DNA from: a bacterium
GTDB taxonomy: Bacteria; Actinomycetota; Acidimicrobiia; UBA5794; ZC4RG35
NCBI GenBank assembly: GCA_028819835.1
Contig: JAPPKR010000186.1
Coordinates: forward strand, 1-6,177
Length of the DNA: 6,177 nt
Reading direction: 5' to 3'
Shown: in pieces, positions 1 through 5,530 of the stretch
How the letters are laid out: each line of letters begins with the position of its first letter
Numbering within the stretch: position 1 is the stretch's first letter
Notes under the pieces: generated by a model
Told to the model about the DNA's origin: nothing
Databases searched by the model: none
Seen by the model: the letters and a program-made list of their open reading frames with translations, nothing else
Translations under genes and position numbers: made by a program

Positions 1-299
1 AGCGCCTGGTGCGCTTCTTCGCCCACGAGTCCTGCGGTCAGTGCACTCCCTGCCGCGAGGGCTGTTCCTGGCTGGAGCGGATACTGCGCCGCATAGAGGA
101 GGGAGCGGGACGGGAGGTGGACGTGGACATGCTGCTCGACATCTCCGACAACATCTCACCCGGCCTGGCCTGGCCTCCCCGGATGACCACCATCTGCCCG
201 CTGGGACCCTCGGCCGTCTCGCCGATTCTCGCCATCACCTCCTATTTCAAGGATGAACTGATGGCCCACATCCACCAGGGGGGCTGTCCTTTTGACTGA
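1..299 (+). CDS. nuoF: NADH-quinone oxidoreductase subunit F, C-terminal end (partial)
   Basis: This is the C-terminal ~98 residues of NuoF, the complex I subunit that binds NADH and FMN and carries the [4Fe-4S] cluster N3. The 5' end lies outside the window; the first whole codon is at 3, and the GTG at 9 is an internal valine, not a start. The N3 site is visible: SCGQCTPCREG supplies three cysteines (codons at 33, 42 and 51), and TTICPLGPSA supplies the fourth (codon at 195). The FMN/NADH domain is not in view. The protein ends in QGGCPFD, and its TGA overlaps the nuoG start by 8 bases, which indicates one operon and probable translational coupling. The NuoF-like subunits of NAD-dependent hydrogenases and formate dehydrogenases share this motif, but the nuoG that follows favours complex I. 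Identity is secure; the upstream structure cannot be judged. Confidence 0.95.
   Translation, partial: RLVRFFAHESCGQCTPCREGCSWLERILRRIEEGAGREVDVDMLLDISDNISPGLAWPPRMTTICPLGPSAVSPILAITSYFKDELMAHIHQGGCPFD
277..282 (+). promoter_or_regulatory. Ribosome binding site of nuoG
   Basis: AGGGGG lies 9 bases before the TTG at 292, inside the last codons of nuoF. It decides the start: there is no better-placed ATG or GTG, and the ferredoxin fold begins at residue 4, so a later start would remove the first beta strand. It implies that nuoG is translated by ribosomes ending on nuoF. Confidence 0.6.
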
Positions 300-2709
300 G
301 CCGGTCACAGTTACCATCAACCGCCGCTTGGTGAACGCCCCGGCAGGGGAACTCCTCATCAAGACCGCCCAGGACAACGGGGTGTACATCCCGCGCTTTT
401 GCTGGCATCCCCGTATGAACCCGGTGGGGATGTGCCGGATGTGCCTGGTGGAGATCCAGACTCCCCGCGGCCCGCTGATGGTCACGTCCTGCACCACCCC
501 GGTGTCGGACGGCATGACGGTGGACACCACCAACCCCACGGTGAAGAAGGCCCAGGAGGGAGTGTTGGAGTTCCTGCTGATCAACCACCCCCTGGACTGC
601 CCGGTTTGCGATCGCGCCGGCGAGTGTCCTCTCCAGGACCAGACCATGGCCTACGGTCCCGGAGAGAGCCGGTTCGTCGAGGAAAAGCGCCACTTCGAAA
701 AGCCCATCCCCATCTCGGAGTTGGTGATGCTGGACCGGGAACGCTGCATTCTCTGCGCCCGCTGCACCCGGTTCTCCGAGGAGATCTCCGGCGATCCGCT
801 CATCGAGTTCCAGGAGAGGGGCAACTACACGGAAGTCAACACCTTCCCCGACGAGCCCTTCCGTTCCTACTTCTCGGGCAACACTGTCCAGATCTGTCCG
901 GTGGGAGCGCTGACCGCCACTCCCTACCGGTTCCGCGCCCGGCCATGGGACCTCACCTTCGTCGAGTCAACCTGCCAGCACTGTTCGAGCGGAGACCGGA
1001 TCAACCTGCAGTCGAGCCAGAACCGGCTCCTGCGCATCCTGGGGGTGGACTCCGAGCCCACCAACCAGGGATGGCTCTCCGACAAGTGCCGCTTCGGGTT
1101 CGAGTACGTGGCCTCTCCGGCCCGTCTCACCGCTCCCTTGGTGCGCGACGAGGAAGGCGAGTTGCGGGAGGCTTCCTGGGGTGAGGCGCTGGATTACGCT
1201 TCGAAGGCCCTGGGGGAGGTCATTTCGCGCTCGGGCGGACGAGCCGTGGCGGGATTGGGGGGTGCGCGGGGGACCAACGAGGACGCCTACGCCTTCTCCA
1301 AGTTCCTCCGGTCGGCGGTGGGCACCAACAGCGTGGACTGCCAGATGGACGACGGCCTCGATCCCCGATTGCTGTCGGCCATAGTGGACCGGGCCCGCAT
1401 CGCCGATCTGGAAAGCGCCGGTTCGATCCTGGTTTGGGGGCCCGACCTGAAGGAGGAGCACCCCACTCTGTATCTCCGGGTGCGTCGTGCGGCCCAGGAA
1501 CTGGGAGCCGGCCTGGTGGTGGTCCATCCCCGGGGCACGGGATTGGACGACCGGGCCTCGGTGAAGGTCACTTACCAGCCGGGAAGAGGCGGGGAAGTGC
1601 TTACGGAGTTGATGGATGGCAACGGAAGGATGGCCGAAGCGAGAGAGGTCCTCTCCAACGGACCGGTGGTGGCGCTCCTGGGCAGGCCCGGATACGGGGA
1701 GAGCCCCGATCTGGCCGAGGCCACCGCAGCCTTCGTCCGCTCCCTCCCCGACGCCACCATCCTGCCCCTGGCGAGGCGGGGCAACGTCTTCGGCGCTCTT
1801 GACATGGGCCTGAGCCCGGCTCTCCTGCCCGGGAGGGTCCAACGGGGCACCCTGGCTGCCCAGATGCTGGCCGACCGGTGGGGCGAGCTCCCCGCCGCCT
1901 CCGGCCGGGACTGCCGGGGAATCCTCGAGGGGCTCGAGTCGGGAGACATCGAAGCGGTGGTGCTGGTGGGCGCCGATCCGGTGCGCGACGTCCCCGATGG
2001 GGAGTTGGCCAGACGGGCCCTCGGGAAGGCGGGCCTGGTGGTGGCGATCGATCAATTCCTAACCGACAGCTCGCGCATGGCCGACGTGGTGTTCCCCGCC
2101 ATGGGGTTCTCGGAGGTGGAGGGTACGGTCACCAACATCGAAGGCCGGGTGCTCAAGGTGAACCGCCTGACTCCGGGACCGGGTCAGAGCCGGCCCGACT
2201 GGGCGATCCTCTCGGACCTGGCTGCCCGCCTGGGCGTGGACCTGGGCTTGGTCTCCGCCCAGCAGATCAGCGAGGAAGTGGAGGAACTGGCCGACATCTA
2301 CCGGGGTGTGAACTGGGAGCGGCTGGACTGGGAGGACCGCGACGGAATAGTCGTAAGCGGCGACCTCGGCTATGTGCCGGTGTTCTCGCACGTGGCCTCG
2401 GTCTCACCCCGACCCGGCGAGATGGCCCTCCACTATGCCCGCACCATGTACGACGACGGGGTGATGACCAGGGAGAGCCCCTCCCTCAGACCCTTGGCGC
2501 CGGGCTCCGGCGCCCACCTGCACCCCGCCGACGCCGCCCGCCTCGGCGTAGGAGAGGGAGACTCGGTGGATGTGACATCCGTCTCGGGATCGCTGCGAGC
2601 GGGCGTGGTTATCGATCCCACCGTGGAACCGGGCGTGGTGTACGTTCCCTTCAACCAGCCCGACACGCCCTCCCTGGGCACGGTCCTCGGGGTGAAGGTC
2701 AGCGGATAG
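292..2709 (+). CDS. nuoG: NADH-quinone oxidoreductase subunit G (complex I, iron-sulfur chain)
   Basis: 805 residues, within the usual size of bacterial NuoG. It is a peripheral-arm subunit of complex I that carries electrons from NuoF toward the quinone site. Domains in order: a [2Fe-2S] ferredoxin fold (about 1-80) with N1b ligands C37, C48, C51 and C67; the His-Cys3 N5 site H99, C103, C106 and C112; the N4 site C152, C155, C158 and C202; a molybdopterin-oxidoreductase-like domain (about 220-680) without visible catalytic function, as in other NuoG; and a C-terminal dinucleotide-binding-like barrel (about 695-800). The extra N7 site is unusual: C228 and C231 are kept, but the third position is D235 and the expected fourth is S263, with a displaced C266. 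The start is TTG at 292, preceded by a good ribosome site (AGGGGG, 277-282) and overlapping nuoF by 8 bases. nuoH does not follow. A formate dehydrogenase alpha subunit was considered, but the N-terminal cluster pattern and the nuoF partner fit NuoG better. Confidence 0.95.
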   Translation: MTEPVTVTINRRLVNAPAGELLIKTAQDNGVYIPRFCWHPRMNPVGMCRMCLVEIQTPRGPLMVTSCTTPVSDGMTVDTTNPTVKKAQEGVLEFLLINHPLDCPVCDRAGECPLQDQTMAYGPGESRFVEEKRHFEKPIPISELVMLDRERCILCARCTRFSEEISGDPLIEFQERGNYTEVNTFPDEPFRSYFSGNTVQICPVGALTATPYRFRARPWDLTFVESTCQHCSSGDRINLQSSQNRLLRILGVDSEPTNQGWLSDKCRFGFEYVASPARLTAPLVRDEEGELREASWGEALDYASKALGEVISRSGGRAVAGLGGARGTNEDAYAFSKFLRSAVGTNSVDCQMDDGLDPRLLSAIVDRARIADLESAGSILVWGPDLKEEHPTLYLRVRRAAQELGAGLVVVHPRGTGLDDRASVKVTYQPGRGGEVLTELMDGNGRMAEAREVLSNGPVVALLGRPGYGESPDLAEATAAFVRSLPDATILPLARRGNVFGALDMGLSPALLPGRVQRGTLAAQMLADRWGELPAASGRDCRGILEGLESGDIEAVVLVGADPVRDVPDGELARRALGKAGLVVAIDQFLTDSSRMADVVFPAMGFSEVEGTVTNIEGRVLKVNRLTPGPGQSRPDWAILSDLAARLGVDLGLVSAQQISEEVEELADIYRGVNWERLDWEDRDGIVVSGDLGYVPVFSHVASVSPRPGEMALHYARTMYDDGVMTRESPSLRPLAPGSGAHLHPADAARLGVGEGDSVDVTSVSGSLRAGVVIDPTVEPGVVYVPFNQPDTPSLGTVLGVKVSG

Positions 2710-2727
2710 GGGTCGATTCAGCCCCTA
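2707..2727. terminator. Short hairpin shared by two convergent stop codons (possible bidirectional terminator)
   Basis: TAGGGG (2707-2712) pairs perfectly with CCCCTA (2722-2727) across a 9-base loop. The left arm contains the nuoG TAG stop, and the loop contains the stop of the facing dehydrogenase gene. There is no T tract on either side, so an intrinsic terminator is only a possibility. Its position in an 8-base convergent gap makes some transcription-stopping role plausible. Confidence 0.3.
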
Positions 2728-3590
2728 CCGGTCACCAGGTTGTAGATGGCGGTCCAGTCCCGTCGCCCCAGACCCTGAAGTTGGGCGGCGTCGTAGACCG
2801 GTAACGCGGCGGCGCCCATCACGGTGGGCGAGTCGTGGTCGACGCCCATCTCCAAGGCGAGGCCCAAGTCCTTTCGGGCCAGGTCAACCATGAAACCCGG
2901 GTCGAGGTTTCCGGCCAGGACCTGGACCGGGTAGGTGGTGCCCAAATGGCCCCGCCCGGCGGTGGTGCCCATCAGCACCTCGATGGCCATGTCGCGGTCC
3001 AGACCCGCCCCTTCCGCCAGGGCCAACGCCTCCGCCACCACCACGTTGGAGACGATCGACAGGTAATTGTTGACCAGCTTGGTGCGAATCCCCGATCCCG
3101 CCGGGCCGCAGTGGATGATCGTGTCGCCCATGCACGCCAAGACCGGGCGAGCCCGCTCCACGTCCTCTTCTTCACCACCCACCATGATCAGCAGGGTTCC
3201 GTCCTCGGCCTCCTTGGATGTCCGCCCCACGGGAGCGTCAATCGCCCTCTTCCCCTGGGATCTCAACCGGTTCGCCAGTGCATCGAAGTGGCTGGGCAGG
3301 CCGGTGCTCATGTCGATCAGGAGCGAGTCGTCCGCCAGGGACTCCGCAGCGCCGTCCGGGCCGAACACCGCGTATGCCACGACCTTGCCGGTGGGGAGCA
3401 TGGTGATCACGAAGTCGGCGCCTTCGGCGGCGTCCCTCGGTGAGTTCGCCGTCTCGGCGCCCTTGCGGCCAATGACCTCCAGAGCCCCCGGAGCTATGTC
3501 GAAGGCCTTGACGCGGTGACCTCCCTCGATCAGGTTGAGGGCCATGGGCAGGCCCATCACCCCCACGCCGATGAAACCGATCTTGCTCAT
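2718..3590 (-). CDS. Beta-hydroxyacid dehydrogenase, sulfolactaldehyde reductase (YihU)-like
   Basis: 290 residues, the normal length of the 3-hydroxyisobutyrate / 6-phosphogluconate dehydrogenase superfamily. These soluble enzymes interconvert a small hydroxyacid and its aldehyde with NAD(P). The N-terminal Rossmann domain has GVGVMG at 8-13. D31 at the end of the second strand favours NAD(H). The substrate loop at 118-125 reads DAPVGRTS, where 3-hydroxyisobutyrate dehydrogenases normally have DAPVSGG. GRTS with R123 at this position is, from memory, the sulfonate-binding signature of E. coli YihU, which reduces sulfolactaldehyde to dihydroxypropanesulfonate. K171 and N174/N175 fit the catalytic Lys-Asn site. 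The C-terminal stretch also resembles YihU (AGRGH, DPGFMVDLARKDLGLALE, RRDWTAI). The ATG start is preceded by AGAGGTAGGAT. The gene diverges from a formylglycine-generating enzyme across 68 bases. Family is certain; the sulfonate substrate is inferred. A succinic semialdehyde or 3-hydroxyisobutyrate enzyme is the alternative. Confidence 0.93.
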   Translation of the reverse strand: MSKIGFIGVGVMGLPMALNLIEGGHRVKAFDIAPGALEVIGRKGAETANSPRDAAEGADFVITMLPTGKVVAYAVFGPDGAAESLADDSLLIDMSTGLPSHFDALANRLRSQGKRAIDAPVGRTSKEAEDGTLLIMVGGEEEDVERARPVLACMGDTIIHCGPAGSGIRTKLVNNYLSIVSNVVVAEALALAEGAGLDRDMAIEVLMGTTAGRGHLGTTYPVQVLAGNLDPGFMVDLARKDLGLALEMGVDHDSPTVMGAAALPVYDAAQLQGLGRRDWTAIYNLVTGRG

Positions 3591-3658
3591 CTCGATCCTA
3601 CCTCTCGCGACTGGGACGGAACGGTGGCTGTGGCGGCCACCTGTAATTTGCCTGTTGG
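3591..3658. promoter_or_regulatory. Divergent intergenic region between the dehydrogenase and the FGE
   Basis: These 68 bases must hold the start signals of both divergent genes. On the minus strand, AGAGGTAGGAT lies just before the dehydrogenase ATG and is a good ribosome site. On the plus strand, TAATTT (3644-3649) could be a -10 element only 9 bases before the FGE ATG, and no purine-rich ribosome site is present there, so FGE mRNA may be leaderless or nearly so. A minus-strand TATCAT (complement of 3659-3664) is another possible -10, inside the first FGE codons. No convincing -35 box is seen for either. Confidence 0.35.
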
Positions 3659-4588
3659 ATGATAACTTTGCCCGATCATCGGCAGGTGTGGCTCCCCGGC
3701 GGCGAGTTTGCGATGGGGTCGGACCACCACTACCCCGAGGAGGGCCCGGTCCGGACCGCCAGGGTCAATGGGTTCGGAATGGACGTCCACCCGGTCACCA
3801 ACCGGCAGTTCCGCCGGTTCGTGGAGGCCACCGGGCATGTCACCCTGGCGGAGCGGCCTCCCGACCCGGCTGTCTACCCGGAGGTCCACCCCGAGGACCT
3901 GGTCCCGGGGTCTCTCGTCTTCGGGATGACGCCCGGTCCGGTGAACCTGGGGGAGTTCTGGCGCTGGTGGGCATGGACCCCCGGCGCCGACTGGCGCCAT
4001 CCCCGCGGACCGGGATCATCCCTCAACGGTCTCGACAACCATCCAGTGGTCCATGTCGCCTACCAGGACGCGGCGGCCTACGCGGCGTGGGCCGGGATGG
4101 GGTTGCCCACCGAAGCCGAGTGGGAGTTCGCTGCCCGGGGAGGACTGGACCGCGCCGAGTTCACCTGGGGCGATGACGATCCGCAGGAGACGGCGCCTCT
4201 CGCCAACACCTGGCAGGGCCGGTTTCCGTATGAGAACACCGAGGTGGATGGATGGGTCCACACTTCTCCGGTCGGCTGCTACCCACCCAACGGTTACGGC
4301 CTCTACGACATGGCCGGCAACGTGTGGGAATGGACCTCCGATCCATACGGTCTCCCTTCCGACGGAGACCCGGCGTCACCCTGCTGCGCTCCGCCGGCCG
4401 CATGCGGCGATTCGGCGTCGGCCCGCGTGATCAAGGGAGGATCGCACCTCTGCACCATCCAGTACTGCTTCCGATACCGCCCCGCCGCCCGCCAGTCCCA
4501 GGCCATCGACACCTCCACCAGCCACATCGGGTTCCGTTGCGTCTCCCCGCCACCGGGCGGTGAGTCGACACCTAGAGCGACGCGCTGA
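3659..4588 (+). CDS. Formylglycine-generating enzyme (sulfatase-modifying factor)
   Basis: 309 residues of one FGE-sulfatase (SUMF1, C-type-lectin-like) domain, close to the ~300-residue bacterial FGEs. The family oxidises the cysteine of CxPxR motifs in sulfatases to C-alpha-formylglycine, using O2 and copper, and so activates them; with no signal peptide visible, the enzyme should act in the cytoplasm. Markers in order: PGGEFAMGS (13-21), DVHPVTNRQF (42-51), ATGHVTLAERPPDP, PGADWRHPRGPGSS, NHPVVHV, LPTEAEWEFAARGG, WQGRFP, PNGYGLYDMAGNVWEW, then GGSHLCTIQYCFRYRPAAR. In the last, C265 and C270 match the catalytic C-x4-C pair (C272/C277 in Streptomyces coelicolor FGE), and DTSTSHIGFRC closes the fold. 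Extra cysteines lie at 242, 243 and 249. Because both catalytic cysteines are present, this is probably a true FGE rather than an EgtB- or kinase-linked relative. No sulfatase substrate is in the window. The ATG at 3659 lacks a ribosome site. Confidence 0.93.
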   Translation: MITLPDHRQVWLPGGEFAMGSDHHYPEEGPVRTARVNGFGMDVHPVTNRQFRRFVEATGHVTLAERPPDPAVYPEVHPEDLVPGSLVFGMTPGPVNLGEFWRWWAWTPGADWRHPRGPGSSLNGLDNHPVVHVAYQDAAAYAAWAGMGLPTEAEWEFAARGGLDRAEFTWGDDDPQETAPLANTWQGRFPYENTEVDGWVHTSPVGCYPPNGYGLYDMAGNVWEWTSDPYGLPSDGDPASPCCAPPAACGDSASARVIKGGSHLCTIQYCFRYRPAARQSQAIDTSTSHIGFRCVSPPPGGESTPRATR

Positions 4589-4590
4589 GT

Positions 4591-4615
4591 CCGCCCTTTC
4601 TAAGTGAGTTGGCGG
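4591..4615 (+). terminator. Weak inverted repeat after the FGE gene
   Basis: CCGCC (4591-4595) pairs with GGCGG (4611-4615) across a 15-base loop, immediately after the FGE stop. There is no T tract and the loop is long, so as a terminator it is doubtful. It is recorded because it fills the whole 27-base gap between the convergent FGE and 90-residue genes. Confidence 0.2.
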
Positions 4616-4888
4616 CTAAAAGGGGAACTGGTCCCCTCTGATCTGCCGAATGCGTCGGCGCATTAACCGATTCTCCTCCTCCAGATGTTTGTTGTGTTGC
4701 CGAGTACGTTCATGTGCCGCCAGAGCATCTTCGGTGATCCTCTGGTGCCCCTCGGCTATGGCAGCAAGAGTGGTGGCCTGCCTGAGCCTCCTCCCAACCC
4801 ACAGCCTGATCCCGATCCCTGCCAAGGCAATTACAGAGGCGGTGGCGCCGGTTATCAAACCTATCCAGATGACCTCAGGCGAAGGCAA
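4616..4888 (-). CDS. Small single-pass membrane protein with coiled coil, function unknown
   Basis: 90 residues, not recognised as a named family. Residues about 6-31 form one hydrophobic, Gly/Ala-rich membrane helix, followed by arginines (R28, R33, R34, R36), so the positive-inside rule puts the C-terminus in the cytoplasm. Residues about 44-83 are highly charged and helical with coiled-coil character (for example HLEEENRLMRRRIRQI), suggesting self-association or a partner. The start is TTG at 4888: GAGGG stands about 6 bases before it, and the start overlaps the end of the upstream small gene by 14 bases, so the two are probably translated together. Codons rare in GC-rich genomes (TTA, AGA, ATT) occur near its end, unlike the neighbours. 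The overlap, ribosome site and terminator make it a credible gene. An accessory, possibly mobile-element-derived protein is a guess. Confidence 0.65.
   Translation of the reverse strand: MPSPEVIWIGLITGATASVIALAGIGIRLWVGRRLRQATTLAAIAEGHQRITEDALAAHERTRQHNKHLEEENRLMRRRIRQIRGDQFPF
4617..4638 (-). terminator. Rho-independent terminator of the small two-gene unit
   Basis: Read on the minus strand, AGGGGA, a 5-base loop and TCCCCT form a perfect 6-bp stem (arms 4632-4637 and 4621-4626), followed directly by a T run. The arms lie in the last codons of the 90-residue gene, and the T run enters its TAG stop. The A/T asymmetry points to minus-strand termination. Bacterial terminators overlapping a stop codon are compact but not unusual. 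Confidence 0.6.
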
Positions 4889-5123
4889 ACAGGTCCCTCA
4901 TCTCTTTGGACGGCTCAGGAAGACGTGAGACGGGTGGCTGTTGACGGTTGGCGGCTTCTTTCTGTGCGTAATCCATGGCTTCCAGTACCACTCTGGCGGC
5001 TTCCCTCAGTTCTTCTCTCGAACACCGAAGCTCCTCTGTAACCCACTCACATGAAACCTCTACATGCGAAGGAGTGTGCCGCAGGAGGTCCCACAGTTCA
5101 TAGGCAAGTTGGTTGGTTGGCAT
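4875..5123 (-). CDS. Small hypothetical protein, possible winged-helix DNA-binding fold
   Basis: 82 residues from the ATG at 5123, which has a strong ribosome site (GGGGAG, about 8 bases upstream); an in-frame TTG at 5237 would add 38 residues but is poorly placed for translation, so the shorter form is preferred. The family is not recognised. Residues 6-15 look like a helix. Residues about 28-49 (WVTEELRCSREELREAARVV spans 27-46) have the pattern of a helix-turn-helix, with C34/S35 at the turn. The tail from about 60 is proline-rich and probably unstructured. The 3' end overlaps the 90-residue membrane protein gene by 14 bases, so the two form an operon. A small regulator, or an adaptor working with the membrane protein, would fit, but nothing proves DNA binding. 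Confidence 0.65.
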   Translation of the reverse strand: MPTNQLAYELWDLLRHTPSHVEVSCEWVTEELRCSREELREAARVVLEAMDYAQKEAANRQQPPVSRLPEPSKEMRDLFAFA

Positions 5124-5428
5124 GCCGAGTCTCCCCTCTGTTGGTTCCCTTGCAGTCGATGGTAACTCAGCCGGAAGAGGAACCTTGCCGGTTTGCGGGT
5201 GCGACCTGATGGCTTTTTTCGCAACTCCGGCGGTCAATCCACCGCCGCGCAGCTGGACATGTCACAGGGCCCCTGCACATTGGAGGAGTCGAACACCTCC
5301 CGGTCCGATCCGACGTCGCTCGGGCCGTGCATCGAAGTCTGTGCATTTGGAGGTCATATTCCTTCGGGATCGCGCCATCGGGCAACACAGCCCAGGCGCG
5401 TCCCTACGGGCTGGTGGTGGAGGCGGGG

Positions 5429-5440
5429 GATGGGCCCATC
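5429..5440. repeat. 12-bp perfect palindrome
   Basis: GATGGGCCCATC is self-complementary. Part of it recurs nearby: CCATCGGG at 5375-5382 and 5436-5443, and GATGGGC at 5452-5458. It lies about 100 bases before the acyl-CoA synthetase start. It could be an operator half of a larger control region or chance in GC-rich DNA. Confidence 0.25.
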
Positions 5441-5461
5441 GGGTAGGAGTTGATGGGCGAT

Positions 5462-5491
5462 TTTCGCGATATAGAGGTGGGATTTCGCGAT
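5462..5491. promoter_or_regulatory. Tandem TTTCGCGAT sites, putative operator of the acyl-CoA synthetase
   Basis: The nonamer TTTCGCGAT occurs at 5462-5470 and 5483-5491, each with a palindromic TCGCGA core. The copies are 21 bases apart, two turns of DNA, so two proteins could bind the same face. A related sequence in reverse, AAAATCGC (5526-5533), overlaps the proposed -10 box; its complement GCGATTTT is at 5457-5464. This arrangement upstream of a single gene is typical of a repressor or activator site. The regulator is unknown. Confidence 0.4.
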
Positions 5492-5524
5492 TTCTGACCT
5501 GGCGAATGCGGTCTGCCAACTCTC

Positions 5525-5530
5525 TAAAAT
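5525..5530 (+). promoter_or_regulatory. Probable -10 element of a leaderless promoter
   Basis: TAAAAT (TANNNT pattern) ends 7 bases before the ATG at 5538, the spacing expected if transcription starts at or next to the A of the start codon. There is no ribosome site before this ATG. No clear -35 box is seen 16-18 bases upstream. Leaderless genes are common in actinobacteria, which supports the reading. Confidence 0.45.

Noticed and set aside
967..2055. Long minus-strand open frame (362 residues) opposite nuoG
   Set aside because: It is a shadow of nuoG in GC-rich DNA: rich in His, Arg, Pro and Gly, without recognisable motifs, while the plus strand has clear complex I cluster sites.
292..2709. 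Formate dehydrogenase or other molybdenum enzyme alpha subunit
   Set aside because: The N1b, N5 (His-Cys3) and N4 pattern followed by a molybdopterin-like domain and the overlapping nuoF fit NuoG; no selenocysteine or catalytic cysteine typical of formate dehydrogenase was seen.
1878..2804. 308-residue plus-strand open frame overlapping nuoG in another frame
   Set aside because: The translation is Gly/Arg/Pro-rich low complexity, runs across the end of nuoG into the opposing gene, and has no ribosome site or domain.
2835..3443. Plus-strand open frames opposite the dehydrogenase gene
   Set aside because: The minus strand encodes an intact, full-length dehydrogenase with all family motifs; the opposite frames show no family features.
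3659..4588. Reading the FGE-domain protein as an EgtB-, PvdO- or kinase-associated relative
   Set aside because: Both catalytic cysteines (C265, C270) within GGSHLC...YC and the surrounding RYRPAAR and GFRC match true FGEs, and no DinB-like or kinase domain is attached.
5124..5237. N-terminal extension of the 82-residue protein to the TTG at 5237
   Set aside because: The extension is low-complexity, the TTG has its purine-rich stretch too close to act as a ribosome site, and the ATG at 5123 has a strong, well-spaced one.
5280..5302. tRNA-like TTCGA loop on the minus strand, possible tRNA or attachment-site remnant
   Set aside because: The T-arm does not pair correctly when the loop is set to seven bases, and no matching acceptor or anticodon arm is found; only a GGAGG/CCTCC hairpin remains.
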